Source of the DNA: an uncultured bacterium
Lineage (GTDB): Bacteria; Bacillota; Clostridia; Lachnospirales; Lachnospiraceae
NCBI GenBank assembly: GCA_905215625.1
Contig: CAJMQQ010000039.1
Location: 1-27,139 of the forward strand
Direction: 5' to 3'
Length of the DNA stretch: 27,139 nucleotides
A model generated the notes under the pieces. That model ran no database searches. It was not told where the DNA came from and was given only the letters and a program-made list of their open reading frames with translations. The translations under genes and the position numbers were made by a program. How positions within the stretch are numbered: the stretch's first letter is position 1; each line of letters begins with the position of its first letter. Positions 16,162 to 25,547 of the stretch are shown piece after piece.

Positions 16162-19100
16162 TTTGAAGAAAATCCTTGTCATTGGTTCCGGTCCGATTGT
16201 AATTGGCCAGGCAGCCGAATTTGACTATGCAGGAACCCAGGCGTGTCTGGCGCTAAAAGAGGAAGGATATGAGGTAGTACTGTGTAATTCCAATCCGGCG
16301 ACGATTATGACCGATACGTCTATTGCAGATAAGGTGTATATGGAGCCGCTGACCCTGGAATATGTGGCAAAGATTGTCCGCCATGAGCGTCCGGACGCCA
16401 TTGTCCCGGGAATCGGAGGCCAGACAGGCCTGAATCTGGCCATGCAGTTAGAAAAAAAGGGGATATTAAAAGAATGCCGTGTAGAACTTCTGGGAACCAG
16501 CAGTGAAAGTATTGAGAAGGCAGAAGACAGAGAACAGTTTAAAGAACTGTGCGAACGCTTAGGAGAGCCGGTGCTTCCCTCTGCTGTTGCCAATACGGCG
16601 GAGGAGGCGGTAACGGCTGCCAGAGAGATTGGTTATCCGGTGGTGCTCCGTCCGGCTTTTACCCTTGGCGGAACCGGAGGAGGTTTTGCAGATGATGAAC
16701 CGGAGTTCCTGGAACTGATTAAAAATGCCCTCGCCCTGTCTCCGGTGCATCAGGTGCTGATTGAGAAAAGTGTAAAGGGTTTTAAGGAAATCGAATACGA
16801 AGTAATCCGTGATGCCAATGACACAGCCATTACGGTCTGCAATATGGAAAATCTGGATCCGGTAGGAATCCACACAGGAGATTCCATCGTAGTCTGCCCT
16901 TCCCAGACCCTGACCAATAAAGAATACCAGATGCTGCGGGACAGCGCTTTGAAAATCATCCGGGCGCTGAAGATCGAAGGCGGCTGTAATGTACAGTTTG
17001 CACTGGATCCCAATTCGTTTCAGTATTATCTGATTGAGGTAAATCCCAGAGTGTCCCGTTCTTCAGCGTTGGCGTCAAAAGCAAGCGGTTATCCCATTGC
17101 AAGAGTATCGGCAAAGATCAGTGCAGGAATGACCCTGGATGAGATTATGCTGGTCAATACCCCTGCATCTTTTGAACCAGCTCTGGATTACGTGGTAACG
17201 AAAATCCCCCGTTTCCCCTTTGATAAATTTACAGATGCCAATCAGAAGCTGGGAACACAGATGAAGGCAACCGGCGAAGTCATGAGCGTGGGAAGAACCT
17301 TTGAGGAAAGCCTGCTGAAAGCCATTCGTTCTCTGGAAACCGGTGTCAGCCACTTGTATATGGAAAAATTTGAAAAACAGGACAGAATAGCGTTAATGGA
17401 CTACATCCGGATCGGTACAGATGACAGAATCTTTGCCATTGCCCGTCTGCTGCGGCTGGGAGAACCAGTTTCCGCTATCCATAAGCAGACTGGAATTGAT
17501 CCGTTTTTCCTGAATAAAATGAAGCATATTACAGAGATAGAGCAGGAACTGAAGACGGGTATTGGAGACAGGGAACTTTTGTATCAGGCGAAAAAGAACG
17601 GATTTTCCGACAGGACAGTTGCAGGACTGTGGAACCTGACGGAAGAAGATGTCTATAAAATGAGAAAAAAATACGGTATATTTCCAGTCTATAAAATGAT
17701 CGATACCTGCGCCTCGGAATTTGAAAGCTATGTCCCCTATTTTTATTCCACCTATGAGGAGGAAAATGAATCTGTCGTAGGAAGCAGGAAAAAGATCCTG
17801 GTGCTGGGCTCCGGTCCGATCCGCATTGGCCAGGGAGTAGAGTTTGACTATTCTACCGTCCATGCGGTTAAGACGATCAAGGAGGCCGGATATGAGGCGA
17901 TCATTATCAATAATAATCCGGAAACCGTGTCCACCGATTATACCACATCCGATAAGCTGTATTTTGAGCCTCTGTGTGTGGAAGATGTGATGAATGTGAT
18001 TGAAATGGAAAAGCCGGAGGGTGTCATTGCCTCCTTAGGGGGTCAGACAGCCATCAATCTGGCAAAACCCTTGGAAGAAAGAGGGGTAAAACTGATCGGT
18101 ACCGATTGTGCAGCCATCGAGAAGGCGGAAAACAGGGATGCCTTTGAAAAGCTGTTATTAGAACTTAAAATTCCCCAGCCGAAGGGACAGGCTGTCACCA
18201 ATATAGAAGATGGAGTCAGGGCGGCGGAAGAGATTGGATATCCGGTGCTGGTCCGTCCAAGTTTTGTACTTGGAGGAAGAGCCATGCAGATTGTGGCAAA
18301 GGAAGAGCATCTGCGCCATTACCTGAAAACAGCGGTAGAAATTGACGAGGATAAGCCGGTGCTGGTAGACAAATACATCTGCGGCAAGGAAGTAGAAATT
18401 GATGCTGTATGCGATGGAAAGGATGTATTTGTACCTGGGATTATGGAACTGGTAGAACGAACCGGTATCCATTCCGGCGATTCCATCAGCGTGTACCCTA
18501 CATTCAGCATTTCGGAAAAGGTAAAGGAAACCATTTTAGAGTATGCAAAAAAACTGGGGCTCGGAATCGGTATTGTAGGGCTTTACAATATCCAGTTTAT
18601 TGTAGATAAAAAGGAGCAGGTCTATATTATCGAAGTAAATCCGCGTTCTTCCAGAACCGTTCCCTTTTTATCAAAAGCAACAGGCTATCCAATTGCAGAT
18701 ATTGCAACGAAGGTAATTCTTGGAAAGACTCTGAGAGAACAGGGAATAGACGTCATCTATCCGAAAGAACGGACAAGGTGGTATGTAAAAGCGCCTGCAT
18801 TTTCTTTTTCAAAGCTGCAGGGGATGGATGCGTACCTTTCCCCTGAGATGAAGTCTACAGGAGAAGCCATCGGATATGATAAGAAGCTTCACCGGGCAAT
18901 GTATAAGGCCATGATTGCATCAGGTATCCGCGTGCAGAATTATGGAACGGTGATTGTGACTCTGGCAGATGAGGACAAAGAAGAAGCCATTCCGCTGATC
19001 CGGCGTTTCTATGATATGGGATTTAATATTGAAGCCACTTCCTTAACGGCAGAGACCCTGAAAAATAATGGAATCCGTACAAAAGTCCTGGGAAAGCCAT

Positions 19101-19357
19101 CGGAAGGCAGCAGGGAAATCCTGGATGCCATAGGCGCCGGATATGTCAGCTATGTGATTAACACCCGTGCGATTCTCTCCGGCGTCCACTATGAAGACGG
19201 AACTGCCATCCGAAGCGCCGCAGCGCAGAATCACGTTACCATGTTTACATCTCTTGATACTGTCCGGGTATTGCTGGATGTATTAGAGGAAATTACCATT
19301 GGTATTTCTGAAATAACGGAGGAAGAACGAGATGATACCAAATACAAATTACAATAA
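16145..19357 (+). CDS. carB: Carbamoyl-phosphate synthase large subunit
   Basis: The product makes carbamoyl phosphate from bicarbonate, two ATP and ammonia delivered by CarA. The 1070-residue protein shows the expected internal duplication. VIGSGPIVIGQAAEFDYAGT near the N-terminus matches VLGSGPIRIGQGVEFDYST in the middle, each followed by an ATP-grasp half (NVQFALDPN and IQFIVDKKEQ, each with EVNPRxSRS/T). The C-terminus is the small allosteric (MGS-like) domain. The start overlaps the end of carA and has GGAGG 8 nt upstream (16131-16135). Confidence 0.97.
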   Translation: MAKRTDLKKILVIGSGPIVIGQAAEFDYAGTQACLALKEEGYEVVLCNSNPATIMTDTSIADKVYMEPLTLEYVAKIVRHERPDAIVPGIGGQTGLNLAMQLEKKGILKECRVELLGTSSESIEKAEDREQFKELCERLGEPVLPSAVANTAEEAVTAAREIGYPVVLRPAFTLGGTGGGFADDEPEFLELIKNALALSPVHQVLIEKSVKGFKEIEYEVIRDANDTAITVCNMENLDPVGIHTGDSIVVCPSQTLTNKEYQMLRDSALKIIRALKIEGGCNVQFALDPNSFQYYLIEVNPRVSRSSALASKASGYPIARVSAKISAGMTLDEIMLVNTPASFEPALDYVVTKIPRFPFDKFTDANQKLGTQMKATGEVMSVGRTFEESLLKAIRSLETGVSHLYMEKFEKQDRIALMDYIRIGTDDRIFAIARLLRLGEPVSAIHKQTGIDPFFLNKMKHITEIEQELKTGIGDRELLYQAKKNGFSDRTVAGLWNLTEEDVYKMRKKYGIFPVYKMIDTCASEFESYVPYFYSTYEEENESVVGSRKKILVLGSGPIRIGQGVEFDYSTVHAVKTIKEAGYEAIIINNNPETVSTDYTTSDKLYFEPLCVEDVMNVIEMEKPEGVIASLGGQTAINLAKPLEERGVKLIGTDCAAIEKAENRDAFEKLLLELKIPQPKGQAVTNIEDGVRAAEEIGYPVLVRPSFVLGGRAMQIVAKEEHLRHYLKTAVEIDEDKPVLVDKYICGKEVEIDAVCDGKDVFVPGIMELVERTGIHSGDSISVYPTFSISEKVKETILEYAKKLGLGIGIVGLYNIQFIVDKKEQVYIIEVNPRSSRTVPFLSKATGYPIADIATKVILGKTLREQGIDVIYPKERTRWYVKAPAFSFSKLQGMDAYLSPEMKSTGEAIGYDKKLHRAMYKAMIASGIRVQNYGTVIVTLADEDKEEAIPLIRRFYDMGFNIEATSLTAETLKNNGIRTKVLGKPSEGSREILDAIGAGYVSYVINTRAILSGVHYEDGTAIRSAAAQNHVTMFTSLDTVRVLLDVLEEITIGISEITEEERDDTKYKLQ

Positions 19358-20522
19358 TTTAAAAGAATCCTATCTGTTTTATCATATCGGGCAGAGAACA
19401 AACGCCTATCTGAAGCAGCATCCAGACACTCATCTGTACCGTATGGGTATTGGCGATGTCTCTCTGCCTCTATGTGACGAAGTGATCAAAGCGCTTCACA
19501 AAGCGGTAGAGGATCAGGGAGAAAAAAAGACGTTTCATGGGTATATGCCGGAATGCGGAGATCCGGATCTGAGGACTGCCATAGCGGAATATTACAAAAA
19601 CAGGAAGGTATCCCTTTCGCCAGAGGAAGTATTTATTTCCAGCGGAGCAAGCGATGAACTGGGAGACATTCTGGATCTGTTTGGAAGGGATAAGACGGTT
19701 CTGATTATGGAACCGGCTTATCCGGCCTATGTGGATGCCAATATCATAGCGGGAAATAAAATCATCCATCTGCCGTCAGGAGAAAAGGATGGATTTGTGC
19801 CTCTTCCGGATGAAAATACCAGGGCTGACATTATTTATATCTGCTCGCCGAATAATCCTACAGGGGCAGTTTTTAACCGTGAACAATTAAAGATATGGGT
19901 GGATTATGCCAACAGATCAGAAGGGATTATTTTATTTGATGCCGCATATGAGGCGTTTATTGAAGAGGAAGAAATTCCTCACAGTATTTTTGAAATAGAG
20001 GGAGCAGAAACCTGCGCCATTGAAATCTGCTCCCTGTCCAAGACAGCCGGCTTTACCGGAACCAGACTGGGTTATACGGTAATTCCCAAAGTGCTGGAAC
20101 GCAGGGGAATGAATTTAAATGGTATGTGGGTGCGCAACCGCACTACAAAAACCAACGGAGTATCTTATATTATCCAGAAAGGCGGGGCCGCTGTTTTTAC
20201 AGAAGAAGGACAACGGCAGATTCACGAAAGAATACAGGTATATAAACAGAATGCAAAGGTACTGATGGAGGTTCTGGATAAGCTGGGAATCTGGTATTGC
20301 GGGGGGAAAAATGCCCCTTATATCTGGATGAAGTGCCCCGATGGGATGGGAAGCTGGGAGTTTTTTGATTACCTGCTTCAGGAAATCCAGGTAGTAGGCA
20401 CACCGGGAGAAGGGTTTGGAACCTGCGGAGAAGGATATTTCCGGTTCTCGACCTTTGGTTCGCCGGAAGATACAGAAGAGGCGGCCAGACGGCTTGAGAA
20501 GTTGCTTTTTCAAAGCAGATAA
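19332..20522 (+). CDS. dapL: LL-diaminopimelate aminotransferase
   Basis: This PLP aminotransferase converts tetrahydrodipicolinate and glutamate directly to LL-diaminopimelate for lysine and peptidoglycan. Signatures are the N-terminal YLFYHIGQR-type segment, YRMGIGDVSLPL, ISSGASDELGDILDLFG, CSPNNPTGAVF and the PLP lysine in CSLSKTAGFTGTRLGYT (K237), with the C-terminal FRFSTFGSPED. Length is 396 residues, close to the family norm of about 400-410. It overlaps carB by 26 bp, so it is the last gene of the supra-operon and probably coupled to carB. GGAGGAAGAACGAG before the ATG serves as the ribosome binding site. Its amino donor is glutamate, so it joins the glutamine/glutamate theme. Confidence 0.9.
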   Translation: MIPNTNYNNLKESYLFYHIGQRTNAYLKQHPDTHLYRMGIGDVSLPLCDEVIKALHKAVEDQGEKKTFHGYMPECGDPDLRTAIAEYYKNRKVSLSPEEVFISSGASDELGDILDLFGRDKTVLIMEPAYPAYVDANIIAGNKIIHLPSGEKDGFVPLPDENTRADIIYICSPNNPTGAVFNREQLKIWVDYANRSEGIILFDAAYEAFIEEEEIPHSIFEIEGAETCAIEICSLSKTAGFTGTRLGYTVIPKVLERRGMNLNGMWVRNRTTKTNGVSYIIQKGGAAVFTEEGQRQIHERIQVYKQNAKVLMEVLDKLGIWYCGGKNAPYIWMKCPDGMGSWEFFDYLLQEIQVVGTPGEGFGTCGEGYFRFSTFGSPEDTEEAARRLEKLLFQSR

Positions 20523-20542
20523 ATTTTAGAAGAGAATTAGAG

Positions 20543-20580
20543 GGGGCTGTACAGTAGGTATTTGTACAGTCCCTATTTAT
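20543..20580. terminator. Shared terminator between convergent dapL and trpA
   Basis: GGGGCTGTACA (20543-20553) pairs over 11 bp (one G-U) with TGTACAGTCCC (20563-20573), with a 9-nt loop. The plus-strand tail is T-rich (TATTTATTT) but interrupted; the minus-strand tail is poorer. It lies between two converging operons and may serve both. Confidence 0.75.
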
Positions 20581-20606
20581 TTAAGTAGAAACAAAGATCC
20601 AGGAGA

Positions 20607-21377
20607 TTATATTATGGCTTTTTTCATGGATTTTACATAAGAACCAATGTGTTCTGGAGCATCGGAGCCATACTGTTCCAGGAATTTGACAATGGCAGAT
20701 CCTACAATTACTCCGTCTGCGAGTTTTGCCATGTCTCTGGCCTGTACCGGTGTGGAAATACCAAAACCGATAGCGCAGGGAATAGAGGTATTTTGGCGGA
20801 CCACCTCCATGATTTTCTTTAGATCGGTCTGAATTTCAGTCCGGACACCAGTTACCCCCAGACTGGAGACAATGTAAAGAAAACCTTCCGCATCTTTTGC
20901 AATTTTGGCAATCCGGTCTTTGGAGGTAGGAGCAATCAGGGAAATCAGATCTACTCCGTATTTCTGGCACACAGGCAGAAATTCTTCCTTTTCTTCAAAG
21001 GGCAGATCCGGAAGGATCAGCCCGTCTATGGAAAGACGGCTGCAGGCAGAAAGAAAGGCTTCTGCCCCATAGGAAAATACCACATTGGAGTAGGTCATGA
21101 AAACCATAGGAATGGTAATGTCCTGACGCAGTTTTTTTACAAATTCAAAAATCTCATCGGTGGTAAGCCCGCCTTTTAACGCCCGTAAATTAGCGCCCTG
21201 GATGACTGGCCCTTCGGCAGTAGGATCAGAAAAGGGAATTCCCAGTTCAATCAGGTCTGCTCCATTTTTTACGGCAGAGCGGACGGCGGCGGCAGTGGTT
21301 TCCAGATCCGGATCGCCGCAGGTAATAAATGCAATAAATGCTTTTTTGTTTTCAAATGCCTGTTTGATCTTACTCAT
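20607..21377 (-). CDS. trpA: Tryptophan synthase alpha subunit
   Basis: The product cleaves indole-glycerol phosphate to indole, which is channelled to TrpB. The ATG at 21377 (MSKIKQAFENKK) has GGAGGATATTC before it and overlaps the end of trpB by 8 bp; the longer frame back to 21446 lies inside trpB and adds no family sequence. Length is 256 residues. The active-site glutamate is E44 in LIELGIPFSDP. The position of the second acid (Asp in E. coli) is Glu in PTAEGPVIQ, a conservative change. ITCGDPD and the phosphate-binding GFGIST segment are present. Last gene of the operon. Confidence 0.95.
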   Translation of the reverse strand: MSKIKQAFENKKAFIAFITCGDPDLETTAAAVRSAVKNGADLIELGIPFSDPTAEGPVIQGANLRALKGGLTTDEIFEFVKKLRQDITIPMVFMTYSNVVFSYGAEAFLSACSRLSIDGLILPDLPFEEKEEFLPVCQKYGVDLISLIAPTSKDRIAKIAKDAEGFLYIVSSLGVTGVRTEIQTDLKKIMEVVRQNTSIPCAIGFGISTPVQARDMAKLADGVIVGSAIVKFLEQYGSDAPEHIGSYVKSMKKAII

Positions 21378-22560
21378 GAATATCCTCCCCCCGATACCGT
21401 GCAATGGCGGCACAGTCTTTGTCTCCACGTCCGGAGATGGTGACAACGATAATCTGTTCTTTGTTCATAGATGGAGCCAGCTTCATGGCATAGGCCACAG
21501 CATGGGCTGACTCGATGGCAGGGATGATTCCCTCGGTTTTAGCCAGATACTCAAAAGCACAGACAGCTTCATCATCCGTTACGGGAACATAGGCTGCCCG
21601 CTTTGTATCGTGAAGATAAGCGTGTTCCGGCCCGATTCCAGGATAGTCCAGTCCTGCGGAAATGGAGTAAACAGGAGCAATTTGTCCATATTTGTCCTGG
21701 CAGAAATAGGATTTCATTCCGTGGAAAATACCAAGTTTTCCAGTTGAAATAGTGGCTGCAGTCTCAAAGGTATCTATGCCTCTTCCTGCTGCCTCACATC
21801 CGATTAACTGCACTTCCTTATCTTCGATAAAATGATAGAAGCTTCCAATGGCATTGGAGCCTCCTCCTACACAGGCGATGACAGCATCAGGAAGACGGCC
21901 TTCTTTTTCCAGAAGCTGTGCCTTGATTTCCTTAGAGATTACCGCCTGAAAATCCCTTACAATAGTAGGAAAAGGATGGGGGCCCATGACGGAACCAAGA
22001 CAGTAGTGGGTGTCTGAGATACGGGAGGTCCATTCCCGCATGGCTTCGGATACAGCATCTTTCAGGGTAGCAGTTCCGGTGGTCACAGGAATGACTTCAG
22101 CCCCTAAAAGCCGCATCCGGTATACGTTTAATGCCTGACGGATGGTATCCTCCTTTCCCATAAAGACTACACATTCCATTCCCATAAGTGCAGCGGCGGT
22201 AGCAGTGGCAACTCCATGCTGACCGGCGCCGGTTTCGGCAATGAGCCGTGTTTTTCCCATTTTTTTTGCAAGGAGGGCCTGGCCTAATACATTGTTGATC
22301 TTGTGGGCTCCAGTATGGTTTAAGTCTTCCCGCTTGAGATAAATTTTTGCTCCTCCCAGATCCTTTGTCATTTTTTCAGCATAGTAGAGGCGGGAGGGAC
22401 GTCCTGCATATTCATTAAAAAGTGTGGAGAGTTCTCTGTTAAAATCAGGATCCTGTTTGTAATGGTTATATGCTTCTTCCAGTTCAATTACGGCATTCAT
22501 CAGGGTTTCCGGTATGTACTGCCCTCCGTGAATGCCAAAGCGTCCTTTTGGATTTGTCAT
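21370..22560 (-). CDS. trpB: Tryptophan synthase beta subunit
   Basis: The product condenses indole with serine. The N-terminus GRFGIHGGQYIPETLM is typical, and K87 in NHTGAHKINN binds PLP. ETGAGQHGVATATAAA, the phosphate-binding CVGGGSNAIGSF and LDYPGIGPEH complete the set, so this is the TrpB1 type that partners TrpA. Length is 396 residues. The start overlaps the trpF stop as ATGA. Confidence 0.97.
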   Translation of the reverse strand: MTNPKGRFGIHGGQYIPETLMNAVIELEEAYNHYKQDPDFNRELSTLFNEYAGRPSRLYYAEKMTKDLGGAKIYLKREDLNHTGAHKINNVLGQALLAKKMGKTRLIAETGAGQHGVATATAAALMGMECVVFMGKEDTIRQALNVYRMRLLGAEVIPVTTGTATLKDAVSEAMREWTSRISDTHYCLGSVMGPHPFPTIVRDFQAVISKEIKAQLLEKEGRLPDAVIACVGGGSNAIGSFYHFIEDKEVQLIGCEAAGRGIDTFETAATISTGKLGIFHGMKSYFCQDKYGQIAPVYSISAGLDYPGIGPEHAYLHDTKRAAYVPVTDDEAVCAFEYLAKTEGIIPAIESAHAVAYAMKLAPSMNKEQIIVVTISGRGDKDCAAIARYRGEDIHE

Positions 22561-23168
22561 TGTATCTCTTCCTTTCTTACGGCGGCTGTAAATGCCGCCA
22601 TTTTATGTTTATCTTTTTTTCCATTTATTTCGATTCCGGAGCTTACGTCTACGCCATAAGGGGAAAGCGTCTGGATGGCTGCGGTCACATTTGCCGGATT
22701 TAATCCGCCTGCCAGAAAAAAGGGGCGCTTTATGTGACAGCGGATCAAAGACCAGTCAAATACAACTCCTGTACCGGCTCCAGAATCTAGGAGAATCAGG
22801 TCAGCGCTGCTGGTCTCAGCCCTGTTTATATCATCGGTGGTCTGTATGGTAAACGCCTGGATGATAGGAGCGGAGGTCAGGGAACGGAGAGCCTTTATGG
22901 TCTGTTCCGTTTCCTGTCCGTGAAGCTGGATCATATGAATGATGTTTTGATTCGCCAGCTCCGCCATTATTTCCGGTTTCTCATTTAGAAATACACCTAC
23001 GGCCTGAATCTTGGGATTTAACCTGACTTTCAGCTTTTTTGCCATTTCTGGTGTTACATACCGTCTGCTTTGGGGAACAAATACGAAGCCGATGTAATCT
23101 GGTAACAGAGTATTGGCTATTTCGATATCCTGAAAGCAGGAAAGCCCACAGAACTTTATTTTTGTCAT
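22557..23168 (-). CDS. trpF: Phosphoribosylanthranilate isomerase
   Basis: The product isomerises phosphoribosylanthranilate to CdRP. I chose the ATG at 23168 (MTKIKFCGLS) because it makes an ATGA overlap with the trpC stop and has GGAG 9 nt upstream; an ATG at 23183 would add five residues. Length is 203 residues. C7 in KFCGL is the catalytic cysteine. IQLHGQE, FDWSLI and AGGLNPANV are family motifs. Confidence 0.93.
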   Translation of the reverse strand: MTKIKFCGLSCFQDIEIANTLLPDYIGFVFVPQSRRYVTPEMAKKLKVRLNPKIQAVGVFLNEKPEIMAELANQNIIHMIQLHGQETEQTIKALRSLTSAPIIQAFTIQTTDDINRAETSSADLILLDSGAGTGVVFDWSLIRCHIKRPFFLAGGLNPANVTAAIQTLSPYGVDVSSGIEINGKKDKHKMAAFTAAVRKEEIQ

Positions 23169-23947
23169 AGGCAGTTTCTCCATGTTTGCAGCAGGGCTTT
23201 TTTGTCAGGAGAACGCATCAGGGCTTCTCCAACCAGAACAGCGTCAGCTCCGATTTCAGAGAGAGCCAGGATATCCTCTGTGGAGCTGATTCCACTTTCT
23301 GCCACAAAGATCCGGTCTGATGGGATCAGCGTCCGAAGGCTGCGGCTGTTGTCCAGATCCACAGAAAAATCTTTCAAATTGCGGTTATTTATACCGATGA
23401 TTCTGGCTCCTGCGTCTATGGCTGTCAGCACCTCATCTTGACAGTGGGTCTCTGTCAGTGCGGACAACCCCAGTTCGTCACAGATCCGGAGATATTCCTG
23501 CAGCTGGCTTTGGCTTAAAATAGAACAGATCAGAAGCACTGCAGCTGCCCCAAGAGTCTTAGCTTCATAGATCATGTACTCGTCTACTACAAAGTCCTTA
23601 CGCAGGCAGGGAAGTGAAACTGCGGAGGCAATTTCTGCCAGATAGGAGTTTTGTCCCAGAAACCACTTCGGCTCCGTCAGAACGGAAATACAGTCGGCTC
23701 CGGCTTCCTGGTATTCTCTGGCAATGTCCAGGTAAGGAAAGTCCGGAGAAATCAGCCCTTTTGAAGGAGAGGCTTTCTTGCACTCACAGATAAAGGACAT
23801 TCCTGGATTTCCAAGGTCCCGTTCAAAGGAGAAGTTCCCCTTTGGAAGAGAAAGAGCCTCTTCCCTGATTTCAGACAGGGACAGTTTTTCTTTTGCCAGC
23901 AGGGTACGCTCCCTGGCATGGCCGGCAAGCTGGTCAAGAATGGTCAT
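23165..23947 (-). CDS. trpC: Indole-3-glycerol phosphate synthase
   Basis: The product closes the indole ring from CdRP. FICECKKASPSKG (52-64) holds catalytic E55 and K57. LRKDFVVDEYMIYEAKTLGA, GINNRNLKDF and VAESGI are family motifs. Length is 260 residues. The ATG at 23947 shares one base with the trpD stop (TGATG) and lies 7 nt after GGAGG; a GTG at 23950 is possible but very close to that site. It is separate from trpF, not fused as in E. coli. Confidence 0.94.
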   Translation of the reverse strand: MTILDQLAGHARERTLLAKEKLSLSEIREEALSLPKGNFSFERDLGNPGMSFICECKKASPSKGLISPDFPYLDIAREYQEAGADCISVLTEPKWFLGQNSYLAEIASAVSLPCLRKDFVVDEYMIYEAKTLGAAAVLLICSILSQSQLQEYLRICDELGLSALTETHCQDEVLTAIDAGARIIGINNRNLKDFSVDLDNSRSLRTLIPSDRIFVAESGISSTEDILALSEIGADAVLVGEALMRSPDKKALLQTWRNCL

Positions 23948-24975
23948 CACATCACCTCCGGAATATTGCTGAGTGTAATCAGTTTTTGAAGGGTTTCTGC
24001 TGCCTTACCAGAATCAATGAGTGACGCAGCAAGCTCTGTGCCCTCTTTCAGGCTTTGGGCTTTCTCTCCGATATAGAGAGCCGCCCCTGCATTTAGAAGA
24101 ACAGCATCCCGCTTTGGCCCTTTTTCTCCGTTAAGGATCGCCAGAGTAATGCGGGCGTTTTCTTCTGGAGTTCCCCCTCTTAAGTCTTCCTTTTTGCAGC
24201 GGGCAAATCCAAATTCTTCAGGAGTAATCGTATAGGGTTTAAACCAGCCGTTTTTAATTTCACAGATTCTGGTTGGAGCGCTGAGGGAGATTTCGTCCAG
24301 CTTATCCATGCCATATACCACCATGCCACGCTTCACGCCCAGATGGATCAGAACCTGAGCCAGAGGCTCTGCCAGATAATCATCGTATACGCCCAGCAGC
24401 TGCATGGAAGGAGAACCAGGATTTGTGAGAGGCCCCAAGATGTTGAATACGGTTCGAAATCCCAGTTCCTTTCGGATTGCTCCTACATATTTCATGGAAG
24501 AATGGTACTTCTGTGCAAAGAAGAAGCACATGCCGGCATTTTTCAGAAGTTCTCTGCAGCGGTCAGGGCTCTGATAAATATTTACCCCAAGGGCTTCCAG
24601 ACAGTCTGCAGTGCCACAATGTGAGGAGGCGGCACGGTTGCCATGTTTTGCTACCTTCATACCACTGGAAGCAGCAACGAGAGCTGCAGTAGTGGAAATA
24701 TTAAAACTCTGGGCATTGTCGCCTCCGGTTCCTACGATCTCAAACAGTTCCATATCTGTTTTTACCGGAATGGCGTGTTCCCGCATAGCGGCGGCACAGC
24801 CAGTGATTTCATCAGTGGTTTCAGCTCTGGCGCTTTTTGTGGACAGGGCGGCTAAAAAAGCGGCATTTTGTGTGGCAGTGGTACTTCCGTCCATGATTTC
24901 ATTCATCACAGCATATGCTTCTTCATAGGACAGATCCTGCTTGTTGACGATTTTTACAATGGCTTCTTTAATCAT
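23947..24975 (-). CDS. trpD: Anthranilate phosphoribosyltransferase
   Basis: The product adds the phosphoribosyl group of PRPP to anthranilate. The glycine-rich PRPP loop GTGGDNAQSFNIST starts at 82. KHGNRAASSHCGTADCLEALG and FNILGPLTNP follow. Length is 342 residues, normal for a TrpD without a fused TrpG. The start overlaps the trpG stop as ATGA with AAAGGAG upstream. Confidence 0.96.
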   Translation of the reverse strand: MIKEAIVKIVNKQDLSYEEAYAVMNEIMDGSTTATQNAAFLAALSTKSARAETTDEITGCAAAMREHAIPVKTDMELFEIVGTGGDNAQSFNISTTAALVAASSGMKVAKHGNRAASSHCGTADCLEALGVNIYQSPDRCRELLKNAGMCFFFAQKYHSSMKYVGAIRKELGFRTVFNILGPLTNPGSPSMQLLGVYDDYLAEPLAQVLIHLGVKRGMVVYGMDKLDEISLSAPTRICEIKNGWFKPYTITPEEFGFARCKKEDLRGGTPEENARITLAILNGEKGPKRDAVLLNAGAALYIGEKAQSLKEGTELAASLIDSGKAAETLQKLITLSNIPEVM

Positions 24976-25547
24976 GGCTGTATCTCCTTTATAAAGTTTT
25001 TGATCATAGTCGTTCCGTCAGGCGTGATAATGGACTCAGGGTGAAACTGCAGGCCGTAAATGGGAAAGGACTTGTGCTGCACGCCCATGATCTCTCCATC
25101 TGCGGTGCGGGCGGTGACGATCAGGCAGTCAGGCATGGTGTCTGGATCGGCTGCCAGAGAATGGTATCTGGCAACAGGAGCCCTTTGGGGACATCCGTAA
25201 AACAGGGGACAAGCTGTTTCAAAGAGAACCTCCGATTGCTTTCCATGCATCAGTTCCCTGGCATAGGTAATGGAAGCGCCAAAGGCGGCACAGATGGCCT
25301 GATGGCCCAGGCAGATGCCAAGCATGGGGATTTTGTTTCCCAGTCTTTGGATTAGCTGAATCATAATCCCTCCTTCTTCCGGTCTTCCAGGCCCGGGAGA
25401 AAGGATAATCCGGTCAGGGTGGAGGACCTCGATCTCATCCACTGTTTTTTCATCGTTTCGGATGACCAGGATATCCGGATCAAGCGTACCGACGATTTGG
25501 TACAGGTTGTAAGAAAAGCTGTCGTAATTGTCGATTAAAAGTGTCAT
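24972..25547 (-). CDS. trpG: Anthranilate synthase component II (glutamine amidotransferase)
   Basis: The product supplies ammonia from glutamine to TrpE. It is a class I GATase with LIDNYDSFSYNL, SPGPGRPEEGG, nucleophile C79 in GICLGHQ, and H169/E171 in FHPESI. Length is 191 residues. It could also serve para-aminobenzoate synthase, as PabA/TrpG proteins often do, but its place between trpE and trpD favours TrpG. The start overlaps the trpE stop as ATGA after AGGAGG. Confidence 0.95.
   Translation of the reverse strand: MTLLIDNYDSFSYNLYQIVGTLDPDILVIRNDEKTVDEIEVLHPDRIILSPGPGRPEEGGIMIQLIQRLGNKIPMLGICLGHQAICAAFGASITYARELMHGKQSEVLFETACPLFYGCPQRAPVARYHSLAADPDTMPDCLIVTARTADGEIMGVQHKSFPIYGLQFHPESIITPDGTTMIKNFIKEIQP

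Noticed and set aside
21378..21446. Longer N-terminus for trpA
   Set aside because: It is entirely inside trpB in another frame; the ATG at 21377 has its own GGAGG and matches the family start.
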